Of a stretch of 64,000 nucleotides of DNA, positions 43,713 through 53,915 are shown piece after piece (the first letter of the stretch is position 1; each line of letters starts with the position of its first letter). A model generated the notes under the pieces. That model did not search any database. It was given only the letters and a program-made list of their open reading frames with translations, and was not told the origin of the DNA. The stretch lies in assembly GCA_016711405.1 (NCBI GenBank), contig JADJSZ010000009.1:1-64000 (forward strand), written 5' to 3'. The stretch is from Candidatus Hadersleviella danica. Lineage in GTDB: Bacteria; Chloroflexota; Anaerolineae; Promineifilales; Promineifilaceae. The position numbers and the translations under genes are program-made.

Positions 43713-46700
43713 CTACTTCTTTCCCACCACATTCCCATACCTGTGCGTCGTCTCACTGATGGCCTGCTCATGCAGGTAATAGCGCAGTTCCAGTCGGCCG
43801 TTGCTCACCACCGGCTCCTCCACCAGCGGGATATGCGCCTCAATCGCCGCGACCCGCACCGCACGGGGCATCTCCGTAAACACCCGCAACCTATCGGCCG
43901 TGGCCGACTTCAGACGGCCGACAAGCCCCTCCCCCTCCACAAACACCTGCATCCCCCCCACCTTGTCCAACTGCGTAATCGCTTGCGCACTCGACGAGAC
44001 ACTCAACTGCACGGCCGTGCCACACGTCTGCGCCGCAATGGCCGCCTGCAACGCCTTGACCGTGTTGCCCTGCTTCTCCACGCGCAACAAAATCCCTTCT
44101 TGAGCGGCCGATAGCGGAACACATTCGTCTCCCCCAAAATCCCGCTCGGGTCATGCTCAAGGCTGAAATGGGTGCGCCATGCGTGGGCATAACGGCCGGC
44201 CGTGTGGCGCAACAGCTCCCCATCCGCTTCGGATAGCTCCACCCCTACAAGGGCGAGGGCGTTTTGGAGCAACTCATCCACGGCCGACGACCATTCGGCC
44301 GTGGGCATGGCAGGGCGGGTTCGGTTTGGCCGTCCAACGGCCGAGGCTCAACACATAATTCGAGGCCACCCGCTTTGGAGCCAGCCCCAAAGACCGACTT
44401 CTTCCAGCCGCCAAACGGCTGGCGTTGCACAATCGCCCCTGTCGTGCCCCGGTTGATGTAGGCGTTGCCCACCTCGATTTTGTCCCGCCAAATGGGGGCC
44501 GAAGCATTCGTTTTGGTGGTACCAACTGCCCCGTTTCACCCCCAGCTTAATCCCCGGCGACCACAAATTGGGGTTGCCATCTACCATTTTGGGTTCCAGC
44601 AACCAGCTTTCCCCCTCGTCCAGTTGGGTCAGCCCCCGCGCCAGTTCGGCGCCCGGTTCGCGGATGATGGGCGTGACTTTGGAGGAAAGTTCCCACGCCG
44701 AACCGACGTGCAGGCTGGCCGTCGCATCGCGCAGTTGGCGCAAAAAGGCGGGGTTGTCGTACACCTCCGCCTCGAGCACGGCCAGACTAGCGGCCGAGCA
44801 TTTTTGCCCGTTGTGCCCAAAAGCGGATTTGACCAAATCCTTAATCGCTTGGTCGTGGTCGGCCATGCCGCTGATGATGAGGCTGTTTTTGCCGCTTGTT
44901 TCGGCCAGCAGACGCAGATCGGGCTTCCAGCCGAGGAACATGCGCCCTGTGCTGTGTGCGCCCGTCAGGATGACGGCGTTGATACGGCCGTCGGTGACGA
45001 GCGAACGGCCGACTTCATCGTCGGTCGTCGGTACAAACTGCAACGCCTCCTTGGGGATGCCCGCCTCCCACAACGCCTTGCACATCTCCCACGCCACCAG
45101 CACCGCCTCGGGCGCGGGCTTGATGATGACCGTGTTGCCCGCCATCAGCCCCGCCAACACCCCGCCGCAGGGGATGGCGATGGGGAAGTTCCACGGTGGC
45201 GTAATCAGCACCGTGCCCAGCGGAGCCATTTGCACATCGGCCAATTCGCTCTCGGCCAAGTCGAGGGCACGGGCATAATAATTGGCAAAATCTATCGCCT
45301 CGCTCACCTCGGGGTCCGCTTCGGGGATGGCTTTGCCGCCGTCCAAAACGGCCGCGCCCACCAACTCCCTCTGCGCCGCGCCAACGCCTCAGCACAGGCC
45401 ACCAACAGCTTTTTGCGCTCGGCGATGGGCGTACTCGCCCAGCTTGCTTGTGCTTCCACGGCCGCGCTCAAGGCCGCTTCGATGTGTTCGGGGCGAGCCA
45501 AGGCGTATTGGTAGGCGATGGTTTCAGGGCGGGAGGGGTCGTGCCCTTCCCGGCCGTGTTGGCCGAAAATAAACTCTCCCCAATTTGGAGCGGTAGGGCT
45601 CGATGGCCTTCTCGCGCCATGGCGAGGATTTGCGCCGCCCACCGCTGGTTGGCGGGGAGCGAAAATCGGTGTCGACCCACGTTGTGGAAGGGGCGGATGG
45701 GTCGGAAGGTGGGTTGCTCGCTGACCGATTTTGCAACCGGTGGGGCCTTGGAGGCCTCATCCCGCCGCCGCACCGCCTCGAGGAAAATTGCTTTTGCCGC
45801 GCCCAACTGGGGGAGCCGACCTCGAGGCCGAACAGGTCGTGCAGGAAGTTTTCGGGGGCGGTGTTCTCATCCAGCCGGCGCACCAAGTAGCTGATGGCGC
45901 TGTGGAAATCTTCTTGTTTGACGACGGGGGCGTAGAGGAGAAGCCCCCCAGCCGCCTCTTGCACGGTGCGGGCTTGGTGGTTGGCCATCCCTCCAACATC
46001 TCAAATTCGGCGTACTGCTCCACCCCGTATTTGGCGCGGATGAGCAGGCCGTAGGCGAGGTCGAACAAATTATGGCTGGCGATGCCGAGGTGAACGGCCG
46101 TCGCATTTTCGGGCTGGCAACCGTAGATGAGCATCCGCTTGTAGTTGGCATCTACGTCCGCTTTGGTGGTGTAGGGGGCCTGCGCCCAATCGTGCCACGA
46201 CGCTTCCACCTTTTCCATGGCCAAATTCGCCCCCTTGACGATGCGGATTTTGATGGTCGCCCCGCCCCGCGCCACCCGCGCCTTGGCCCATGTGGTCAGC
46301 TCGCGCTGGACGGGGTGGGAGTCGGGCAAATAGGCTTGCAGGACGATGCCCGCCCGATACTTCATAAATTCGGGTTCGTCGAGGACTTGTTGGAAGGCGG
46401 CCACGGTCAGGTGCAGGTCGCGGTACTCTTCCATGTCGAGGTTGATGAATTTGGGTACGGCCGTGCCCTCGGCAGGCACAAACTCGTAGCGCATTGCCTG
46501 CCGGTATAGCTCGCGCAGGCGGCTTTTAATCTCTTCCACCGTGCCGTGGAAATCTACCAAGTTGATTTGGCTGAAGACGGAGGAGATTTTGACGGAGATG
46601 TATTCGACATCGGGGCGGGTGAGCAGTTGCAGGTAGGAATCGAGCCGCCGCCGCGCCTCTTCTTCGCCCAAAATCGCCTCGCCCAGTTGGTTGAGGTTGA

Positions 46701-47172
46701 GCCGTGTGCCTGTGGCGCGTCGCTCTTGCAGGTAGGAGCGTAGCTCTTTCTCTTCGCTGGGCAAAATCACGCTTTTGGTTTCGGCACGGAGCTTTGCCAC
46801 GATGAAGGGGACGACGAGTTGGGGGATGTATTGGCCGACCATGGAGCCGAGTTGCAGGGCGATTTGCTCCCAGTTGGCGAAGTATTTGGGCACGCCGTGC
46901 TCGGCCAGCAAATGCTTGATTTGGTCGGCGATGCGGGCGGGGTCATGGCTCCGGAAGGCTTGGTCGGAGAGGGCCATGGTCATCAGTTTGCCGTTGGGGT
47001 CTTCCATCATGCCCGCGATTTTGGCTTGTTGGGCTTTTTCGGTGCTGTTTTGTTGCCGTTTGGCTTCGTGGAGCAGGTCGGCCGCGAGCAGGACGGCTTC
47101 GGCCGCGAGTGCGTCGTCGCTGGGCGGGTTGGTTTTGGTGTTGGCAATGCGTTGGGCGATTTGGGGGTTCAT
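43713..47172 (-). pseudogene. putA: Bifunctional proline dehydrogenase / P5C dehydrogenase PutA, multiple frame changes
   Basis: Full-length PutA can be traced over 3.46 kb (about 1150 residues). Proline dehydrogenase half (47172 to about 45990): PEPD-like helical start, EYISVKISSVFSQINLVDFH, FINLDMEEYRDLHLTVAAF, LQAYLPDSHPVQRELTTWA, IKIRIVKGANLAMEKVEAS. Aldehyde dehydrogenase half: APLGTVLITPPWNFPIAIPC, VIIKPAPEAVLVAWEMCKAL, LLAETSGKNSLIISGMADH with the Glu, and SAFGHNGQKCSAASLAVLE with the catalytic Cys. The C terminus has RYYLHEQAISETTHRYGNV. It would oxidise proline to glutamate for carbon and nitrogen. Frame breaks occur near 45985, 45795, 45590, 45362, 44520, 44300 and 44095, all within the dehydrogenase half. 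This may be consensus error or genuine decay. Confidence 0.85.
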
Positions 47173-47225
47173 GGGGAGATTCCTTATATGCGTGGGGTGA
47201 GAGGGGGATAGCTGTCTAAAAACAA

Positions 47226-47257
47226 AAAAGCCACGAGCGGCTTATTGCGCTGTGGCT
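47226..47257 (-). terminator. Terminator at the end of the AT-rich island's minus-strand genes
   Basis: On the minus strand AGCCAC...GTGGCT flanks a loop with an inner AAGCCGC word, followed by TTTTTTGTTTTT (47229-47218). It would stop transcripts entering from 47351 and above before putA. Confidence 0.6.
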
Positions 47258-47350
47258 ATTTTACCTAAGATGGCAAGGCTTGGAAAAAGGTTGTTAATTT
47301 AGAGGTTTATTTGAGGTGAGTCTCAAATAGTAATACCCTTGTTGTTCAAA

Positions 47351-47926
47351 TTAGGGGACTAGTTCAAGTAAAACCCCGCTAGGTATTTGTTCTCGTGTCC
47401 ACCCAATAGTATTAGTTCGAGTTTTACTGTTCCACCAATATCCCTCAAGTGCACAGATAGGGCCTGCAATAATTTCTACTACTTCATTTTTTTGAATAAT
47501 AGATACAACATTTTGATCCCATACTGTAGGTACTTCTGGAGATGAGCGAATATTGACATATTCCCAAACAACCACAGCTTTACTGCCAACAGTGAATTTT
47601 GTTGGTGGAGCATCTTCACAAGCAGGAATTATTGGAGTAGCTGTTCGTGTGGGAGTAGCTGTTCGTGTGGGAGTAGCTGTTTGTGTGGGAGTAGCTGTTC
47701 GGGGGAGTAGCTGTTTGTGTGGGAGTAGCTGTTCGTGTGGGAGTAGCTGTTCGTGTGGAGTTGGGAATGAATGATGTTGAGCGATGAGTTGGTATTGCAA
47801 CAGTTGCAGCTACTTCAGCTATAATTGTTGGACTTATAAAATCATCCTTGGATGGAGCCATCGCCTGAAAACTAATCAAAAAAGTGAGCAAAAATAATAC
47901 TACAACATGCCAATCTTTTGGAAGAA
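47351..47926 (-). CDS. Secreted SH3-like (bacterial SH3) protein with Thr/Pro repeats, frameshifted
   Basis: The N-terminal frame has VVVLFLLTFLISFQAMAPS, a signal peptide, then TIIAEVAATVAIPTHRS. A (RTATPT)n linker follows and contains one frame change (47640-47760: TRTATPTQTATP versus the NSYSH frame). The C-terminal domain reads VVVWEYVNIRSSPEVPTVWD, then IIQKNEVVEIIAGPICALEG and YWWNSKTRTNTIGWTREQIP, the 'V-N-I-R-S-x-P' and 'G-W-T/V' pattern of SH3b domains. It probably binds cell-wall or surface ligands. The start codon could not be fixed. First gene of the AT-rich island. Confidence 0.65.
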
Positions 47927-48088
47927 AAACAAGGATAGGTTAGTAATCAATTCATGTTTTTTAGAATTTTCAAACTGTCGCGGTTTTTTTAAAAACGCAT
48001 AAAATCCAAAGAGCAAAAATGCAAAAATAGTGCCAATCAAGATTGCCGCCAAAAAGCTAACAAAGACGCTGTAAATAAAGTTTATCAT
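47900..48088 (-). CDS. Small one-TM protein, 62 residues
   Basis: Starts MINFIYSVFVSFLAAILIGT and continues with one or two hydrophobic segments (IFAFLLFGFYAFLKK), then a polar QFENSKKHELITNL tail. It overlaps the start region of the SH3 gene by about 25 bp, so the two may be translationally coupled. No family recognised. Confidence 0.4.
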   Translation of the reverse strand: MINFIYSVFVSFLAAILIGTIFAFLLFGFYAFLKKPRQFENSKKHELITNLSLFFFQKIGML

Positions 48089-48591
48089 ATGGATATGTAA
48101 AAAAATATCAGTACTGCAACAATAAAGATGGCCACAATAATATAAATATATATTTTTTGTTGCTCAGTATCTGGTAGCGCTGATCTAGATATGTAGCTAT
48201 GATGTTAGTTAGATAGGTATCCAACTAAACCAATAATTATATTAGCAGCCACATAAAAACCATTCCAATTGCCGCATTTGTGTTAAATAAATTTATTGAT
48301 TGATTGCAATCTGATGTTACTTCCCCGTTTTGTACACATAATTTTGAATATATGTCAAATCTCGCGGAGAGGATCAAATACCGATATTTGCAACTGTTGA
48401 TTCCTAGGGGTTATAAATGACTTAGAGGTATTAACTTGAATAGTGTTTGCGAGTATTAGAGGCGTAAAATCTATTAAATTTGCCTCTGTATCCATATTGA
48501 TTCAAAATATTCAATTCAAAATTAAAATCCTTGCTCAAATGCACGTCCCCTGAAAATGTTCGTCCAACCTCTTCTTTGTCTACGAATACAA
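48089..48591. other. AT-rich stretch without a recognisable gene
   Basis: About 500 bp of about one-third G+C with scattered stops in all frames. Short hydrophobic stretches in several frames suggest it may once have coded for membrane segments. No hairpin or repeat stands out. Confidence 0.5.
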
Positions 48592-48786
48592 CTACAAGTA
48601 AATTTTCCTGAACTTTTCATTTATATCAATAGTGGTGCCTATAATTTTCACATTCTTATTAGCGTATCCGAACAACAGAATAAATAATAATATGGCAATA
48701 CCTAAAATCCATAAGGGCTTTGTATTTACGTTTGATTGAATTAAATTCGGATTACGTGAAATCTCGTTTTTAAAAAAATTCTTCAT
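48592..48786 (-). CDS. Small membrane protein fragment
   Basis: A 64-residue frame starting MKNFFKNEISRNPNLIQ with one TM helix (LWILGIAILLFILLFGYAN) and a short KIIGTTIDINEKF tail. It follows the EAD-like gene by 40 bp on the same strand and may be its continuation after a frame change (EAD, linker, TM). No homology claimed. Confidence 0.35.
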   Translation of the reverse strand: MKNFFKNEISRNPNLIQSNVNTKPLWILGIAILLFILLFGYANKNVKIIGTTIDINEKFRKIYL

Positions 48787-48827
48787 TTGTGATTAATTCA
48801 TCCCACATTATATCAGGGCGTTCAGAT

Positions 48828-49046
48828 TTACACGTTGCCATTAACTGTACAATACGATTTTCTCTCTGAGCTAAGAGAGGATAAATTCTCTGACCTTATT
48901 TTCATTCCATGAGGCAATCTATCGGCATTTATCCCGATCTTAAAACACAGAGTATCAATATCGTCACTATTAAAACAAGATATAAGTGCTTCAAACAATT
49001 TGCGTCTACTTTCTATAGAGAGTTTCTGAGATACTAGGTGTGTCAT
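48828..49046 (-). CDS. Effector-associated domain (EAD-like) protein
   Basis: A 72-residue frame beginning MTHLVSQKLSIESRRKLFEA, then LISCFNSDDIDTLCFKIGIN and ADRLPHGMKI. The pattern 'L-x-x-x-L-x-x-x-F-x-x-x-D-L/I-x-x-L-C-F-x-L/I-G-I-x-x-D-x-L-P-G/H' is that of the death-like EAD helical adaptor domains described in bacterial conflict systems. There they bring NLR-like or GTPase sensors to effectors by homotypic contact. The final helix (usually '-x-L-V-x-Y-x-x-R') is missing or frameshifted (SENLSSLSSERKS). It lies in the same minus-strand run as the GTPase and GAP1-like genes. Confidence 0.55.
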   Translation of the reverse strand: MTHLVSQKLSIESRRKLFEALISCFNSDDIDTLCFKIGINADRLPHGMKIRSENLSSLSSERKSYCTVNGNV

Positions 49047-49372
49047 AAAATTCCTAGGTGGTACGGATTTGTGGCGGGCGTTTTAAGCCAAATAACCCAA
49101 ATGGATTATCCAATACGTGGGGGTAAGCTGATTCCAACACCCATATGTGGCTTCTGCTTTTGAGCGCAAATAGTTGGCAAAGCTGAGTTAAGGCATAAAA
49201 TCGCCTCAAAAAGGCCTTTTGAACTCAAACTACAAAAACCGAATGACCTAGTAAAATTCAAGCTAAAATTTAATCCTCTGGTAAATCAAGAGCTATGATG
49301 AGTGCTGAATCGTTATGATTTCACTTTTAGTCCCATCCCCCGCGTGTAGGTAGATTATCCTGATCATTAGAT
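49047..49372. other. Spacer without a recognisable gene
   Basis: About 325 bp between the EAD-like and membrane-protein genes. It holds an AAAAGGCCTTTTT palindrome (49211-49222) and no open frame with recognisable content. Confidence 0.5.
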
Positions 49373-49865
49373 TCAAACCGATTCAAACCATTCCGAATCA
49401 CGAAATCTATAATAATACCCAATAAAAAGCCATGGTAGATAAACAAGTAAAACTCTGAGTTGTTCAAATATTATAAAAACATAAAACGATGTCAAGCTGC
49501 CTGCCACTACAAATCCTATGAAAAGGCCGAAAAATTGATATATTCCTTGTCCATGCACTAATCTCAAGCAATACTACACCTGCCAAGCTACCCATGAATG
49601 TCCATACAAACCACCTTCCACCAATTAAGTCTATAGGGTTTTCAAAAAGTATACCTATCTTATGAAGAACTAACAAAATCAAAAACATTATTATTCCCGC
49701 CATAAATCCCCAAACTCGTAAATTGTAAATATTTATATCAATAGACAAGGTGTGCGCTGTTGGTTTTAATAACGCTAAAGCAATACAGTAGATTAATAAG
49801 CCTATATATGTTAATGGTGCTATTGCAATTAGAATACCAAGAACGTCGCTAGATATATTCTCCAT
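49373..49865 (-). CDS. Multi-pass membrane protein, one frame change
   Basis: The frame from 49865 encodes ILIAIAPLTYIGLLIYCIAL, then LRVWGFMAGIIMFLILLVLH and GRWFVWTFMGSLAGVVLLEI. It shifts near 49565 and continues FFGLFIGFVVAGSLTSFYVF and LLVYLPWLFIGYYYRFRDSE to 49373. About five or six TM helices, 160 residues. The ATG at 49865 is two bases past the preceding gene's stop, so they are in one operon. Unknown family; a membrane effector for the neighbouring GTPase system is a reasonable guess. Confidence 0.5.
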
Positions 49866-49866
49866 C

Positions 49867-50469
49867 TTATGCCTCCAATTGTTGTAGTCTCTTTAAAAAA
49901 ATTAGTAAGGGTGTATTCCGTGATCGCAAGTGCCACATTTTTTTTGTGCGAATTAGCGACTCTTTTTGATCTAATAATCTTTTTTCCAGCTCTATACAAT
50001 TTAGTGGTAAAGCTTGTATAGGCTTTATCTTGTATTGAGTAGCTATTTCGCTAGTGTAGTGGGTTAAATTCACTTGACTTATCCAATGTACAAACAAAGC
50101 AAACAGATCATCTTTGAAATATAGCTCGTTTACGAGTATATTATCTACAAAAAGATTCAGAAGTTCAATGTGAATTTTTGTGATTTCTGTGCAAGTAGCA
50201 GAAAGATAAAAGTTTTGTAACACAAACACCTCGTCAACTAATTCATAAGGAAACCAGTATAATATACATTGAATTGCACTTGGAACTTTTGAAATTTCAA
50301 CAAAACTAATGCCGCTTAAAAACAAATCGTAGTACACATCCTCCATGTTTGAATTTGTAGCATTTTTTTTGATTTGACTTATATAACTTAAACCATTTTG
50401 GGAAGTTAACAATATTTCGATAACATTTCCCCAAGCATCCCTCAAAAAAATCATCATTGATTCCCGCAC
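49867..50469 (-). CDS. Helical protein of unknown function (island)
   Basis: A 200-residue frame (MMIFLRDAWGNVIEILLTSQ, VPSAIQCILYWFPYELVDEV, CTEITKIHIELLNLFVDNIL, LNCIELEKRLLDQKESLIRT). It is predicted mostly alpha-helical, acidic, with no motif I recognise. It may be the C-terminal part of a larger GAP1-type protein whose other pieces lie upstream (50563-52112). The frame is open upstream to a run of T that could hide a frame change. Confidence 0.45.
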   Translation of the reverse strand: MRESMMIFLRDAWGNVIEILLTSQNGLSYISQIKKNATNSNMEDVYYDLFLSGISFVEISKVPSAIQCILYWFPYELVDEVFVLQNFYLSATCTEITKIHIELLNLFVDNILVNELYFKDDLFALFVHWISQVNLTHYTSEIATQYKIKPIQALPLNCIELEKRLLDQKESLIRTKKMWHLRSRNTPLLIFLKRLQQLEA

Positions 50470-50562
50470 CTTGAACTTGAAAAAAGTTCAATTGCAATCA
50501 CAAAAGGTTGTATATAGATTTCAGGAGTGACTGCCAGTAAATTTATTTTTTAGCAATTAATC

Positions 50563-51353
50563 CTAGGTGGTTTTTTTTGTTTCTCGAGTAATTGTAAGGA
50601 ACAGATGATACAATTTAGCATTTAACTCATCTTGAAAATCATTGCTCGACAATTTCAAGAATCTAGAAGCTATATATATGCAATACCACTTTTCTTTAAC
50701 ATCCATGAAATGTCGACCAAGTTGGTCTTCAAAAAACTCCACTAAAGCTTCTTGGGGAAATGTGTTTTTAAGTGCGTTTTCCTCTTCACTCAACTCAAAG
50801 GCAACAGTCTCAAGGCTAGTAAATGAATTTGCATGAGTTTTGATATCTGGCAGTAAGTTCCAATTTCGAGACCTTATTGCATATATCATGGAGAAAGAAC
50901 TCAAAACTGTAATCGATGCTTAAAAGTATTGATTTTATTACTTCGTCATACTCTTTTTCTTGCAACAACCTATCTGCATCAATCAAGAGTATTTCCCGAA
51001 TAATTTTTGTTAGAGAAGGGTTTTTAAATCCGTTGCCAATGAATTTTTTTGATATCGGTGATGGCAAAGAGATTGTTAATTTATCAACCCAATTTTTTGC
51101 ATCCATTTGGTTGATAAATTTTGATATAAAATTTATTAAATCATTATATTCCTTAGAGTGGTGGTGAAGGTATATGATGTTTTGGATAAGTTCGAATTTG
51201 TCTGAATTTGATAAAAAAACTCAAAATATAAAAGCTTTTCTTCAAGCTGACGTACATTTTGGCCTTTAAACTGTGGGTTGCATGTACCCATTCGTCATAT
51301 TCTACTGCACGATCTAAAACAGCCCCTAAACCTAAAGTTGCTATAGTTGTCAT
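50563..51353 (-). pseudogene. Helical protein, three overlapping frames (island)
   Basis: Frame 1 (51353 down): MTTIATLGLGAVLDRAVEYD, EWVHATHSLKAKMYVSLKKS. Frame 2 (51160-50880): NFISKFINQMDAKNWVDKLT, IIREILLIDADRLLQEKEYD. Frame 3 (50904-50563): LETVAFELSEEENALKNTFP, QEALVEFFEDQLGRHFMDVK. The frames overlap by encoding the same stretch, as expected for single-base errors in A/T runs. The intact product would be about 260 helical residues. Unknown family; position and style fit the middle or C-terminal region of a GAP1-type protein. Confidence 0.4.
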
Positions 51354-51482
51354 TATGTGGCATGGGGAAGGAACTGTTTTTATTCCCTAATTTAATGTAT
51401 TCAACATATTTAAAACTGGGATTTTTTATTGATAGCACCAATGTCAGTATCTAAATTCACTGCAAACTGGGCAGAAATTGTT

Positions 51483-52112
51483 TTAAGTGAATTTTCTAAA
51501 AAATAATACGTGGCAAAGTATTTGCATTAAAATTATCAGAATAACAATTGGTAACAAATGTAAAAAAATGTCGGGACAATATTCTGGCACTAATTTCATC
51601 CATAAGCAAATTGTTTTAGCCTTTGTTCGAGGGTGAGGAAGTACTCTTAAATACGACAGATTTATCAAGTGCGTAAGGCAAGAATTTCAAGGTGTCGAAA
51701 TGTGCATCCAAATTATGTTTGTAATTATATTTCCTGATTTCAATGGAGGCAACTCCTTTTTTTTTTTGGGTGTTATAATTTCGTTTTTCAGGGTATGTGT
51801 CTGAAAAATCACACTCAAATCATAATTGATTTCTTTTAACTCTTCTCTGGATATAAATACATAATGTTTGTATATTGAAAAACCTCGTTTCAAAGTAGGG
51901 ACACTTGAAATTCGATAGGCTAATGCCACAAAAATTCCTGTTCCTAAAGAAAACATGGCATGCCCTGAATATTGTTCTATATTTACTCTAGGTAGTTCGA
52001 TAGCTGAACAAGCCAGCTCTGCTTGTCTGGCTAAATCATTTGTAATTTCATCTGAATGACCTATTATCTGATAACCACCTGACAAGTATTCTTGGTTTTC
52101 GGCACTGAGCTA
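51483..52112 (-). pseudogene. GAP1-N-like (GTPase-associated protein) N-terminal region
   Basis: The frame 52085-51687 reads LSGGYQIIGHSDEITNDLAR, IEQYSGHAMFSLGTGIFVAL, and TLKRGFSIYKHYVFISREEL. The order 'G-G-Y/H-x-L/I-I-x-x-S', a strand with 'R/Y' and 'R-x-G-x-x-x-x-H-x-x-x-x-x-x-x-E/D-L' resembles the N-terminal domain of GTPase-associated protein 1 (GAP1-N1) of bacterial conflict systems. Downstream pieces (LLMDEISARILSRHFF in one frame, 51620-51500) show that coding continues with frame changes. It follows the GTPase gene by about 130 bp. Assignment rests on pattern memory. Confidence 0.45.
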
Positions 52113-52242
52113 GCTGACACAAAAATGTTTTAGGCGCATAAATTACTCCAGCGGGGGTGATTTACGTTGAGATCACTCTGCTACTAAAACGTAAAAATTT
52201 TCATTTTGAATTTTTACTTTTTCTAAATAAGCTCTATTTATT

Positions 52243-53211
52243 TGCGTTAGTTTTTTTTTGCAATCTCTGTCGCCAGCCACATTAAAGGCTCCATTATGCC
52301 ATATGGCTTTAATTTTCTGCGGTTAAGAATTTTAGCTACATCACCTTCCATATACCATTGAGGATATATTTCTTGTTTCTTATTTTTTTCCTTGTTTTTT
52401 GAGATTGTCATATCTTTCTTTAATTTGACTGTATTGTTCTTTATATTTTATAGGACTTTCCTTAAATGAATTTTCGTCAAGCTCAATCCACCCTGTTGCA
52501 CTGCATGCAAACCATTGACAATAATTCAAAGGCTGTTTAGCGAAAAGTTCTTAATGCGATTTATTATATTATCACCATCTTGAAATATTTTTTGAGTTGC
52601 ACACTCTTGCAAACTGATTTGCAAGTCTATGTTGTTGTTTTGATAATTGAATTCGGGTACACATTTTAGAAACCAAATTGCGTCTTTTTCGGCTAAAAAC
52701 ATATCAATTTTTGTAATACAAAATGCGACATATATGTTATTGCGAGGATTGCGACGTTCTATGCTGTTTAAAATACCTTTAAACAAATCACTATACTTAT
52801 TTTGTCTTGCTCAGTATCGGCTACAATTCCTGAGGATCTATTAGAAACAAAATGCCATCATAATCCCCTAACTTTTCATAAACACATCATCGTCTTTTAG
52901 GTCATTAAATAAAATTGTATTGTTCCCCTGCTCTATCAACAACATCCACTTTCACGTCAATTGATGGAATATTTTTCTTAGCCAATGGAGTTCAGATCTT
53001 CTTTAATCAAAACTGTACTTGTCAGAGTGTCCCATTTGTGTATCAGGAGGATACAATTGGTTGTTTAAATTTTCCCATGATTTTTTAGCACATTTTGAGT
53101 GTCTGACCCATAAACTATATTCCATGGATCATTAGTAGCTTCGGGCAATAGTGCTAAATAAGTTGATTTCCCACTTCCAGCTAAGCCTATAATTCCAATT
53201 TTGCCAACCAT
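52243..53211 (-). pseudogene. P-loop GTPase (DO-GTPase/TRAFAC-like) of a conflict system, frameshifted
   Basis: From ATG 53211: MVGKIGIIGLAGSGKSTYLA gives the G1 P-loop. After frame changes in A-runs the following can be read: VDVVDRAGEQ (G3, D-x-x-G-E, near 52930), GDYDGILFLIDPQE (strand before G4, near 52840), YVAFCITKIDMFLAE (G4 T-K-x-D, near 52700) and WFACSATGWIEL (G5-like S-A, near 52480). The C-terminal segment KPYGIMEPLMWLATEIAK (near 52290) is typical of stand-alone GTPases linked to GAP1 proteins. The intact gene would be about 320 codons. At least four frame changes separate the pieces. Its role would be as the NTP-driven switch of the island system. Confidence 0.65.
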
Positions 53212-53475
53212 AATTTTGCCTCACCATTTAAAAAACATCTTTTCAAAAAATTTTATGGGTTTCACTATTTTTCCAAATTATGCCTATTCCTTAAATAATT
53301 TGCAAATGGTTTTCTGATGGGTTATATCACCATACTTTTCTGTGCCACATTTTGGTAAAACAACTGTTGTGATACCAATCACTTCCCCAAACCAACTGGC
53401 TACGCACCACGGCCGCTAAACTCTTCCGATACCCCCAACTGCGTTCCAACTTACAAACCCTCTTACCCATAGTTA

Positions 53476-53769
53476 TTACAACAAATCGGGCCGATTGGCG
53501 GGGAGCCATTCCACCAAAAAATCCAACCCCCTCACCCGATTTTGGGCGCGGATGTGGTTGCGCCAGCGGGGCCAGCCCGCCACAATCCCCCCATACCCCA
53601 GCAGGCGCACCATCTTGGGGTAGGGCGCGTATTCCAGCAGGCGCACGGCCGCCCAATCGCGGTTCAGTCGGCCGAGCGACACCTCCCCCGCCAAAATAGC
53701 GCGGAACATGCCTTCATCTATATCGTAATCCCACACATAGGGCAGGCGGGGTGAAGCGGCGTTGTCCAA
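53476..53769 (-). CDS. Conserved 97-residue protein of unknown function
   Basis: An intact frame beginning MDNAASPRLPYVWDYDIDEG, then MFRAILAGEVSLGRLNRDWA, AVRLLEYAPYPKMVRLLGYG and RGLDFLVEWL. I recognise the 'Y-x-W-D-Y-D', 'G-R-L-x-x-x-W-A-x-x-R-L-L-E-Y-A-P-Y' style as a conserved uncharacterised family, often beside toxin-like genes (from memory, not checked). It carries CGGCCG and normal G+C, so it marks the return to native DNA right of the island. It is divergent from vapBC. Confidence 0.65.
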   Translation of the reverse strand: MDNAASPRLPYVWDYDIDEGMFRAILAGEVSLGRLNRDWAAVRLLEYAPYPKMVRLLGYGGIVAGWPRWRNHIRAQNRVRGLDFLVEWLPANRPDLL

Positions 53770-53915
53770 AAAAATTCTCCTTGATTGGCTCGTACTCTAT
53801 AGAAAATCGGCCACTTGGTCAATGACGGCAAACAGGGTAATTCGAGTTGACGGCCGTCCCAAAGTTATGCTACCATAACCATAACTTTTCGCCAGTTGCC
53901 CCTCAGGAGGCTCCC

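Noticed and set aside
47300..53300. The AT-rich island as a prophage or integrative element
   Set aside because: No integrase, structural genes, tRNA-end target or direct repeats at the borders were found; only composition and gene content mark it.
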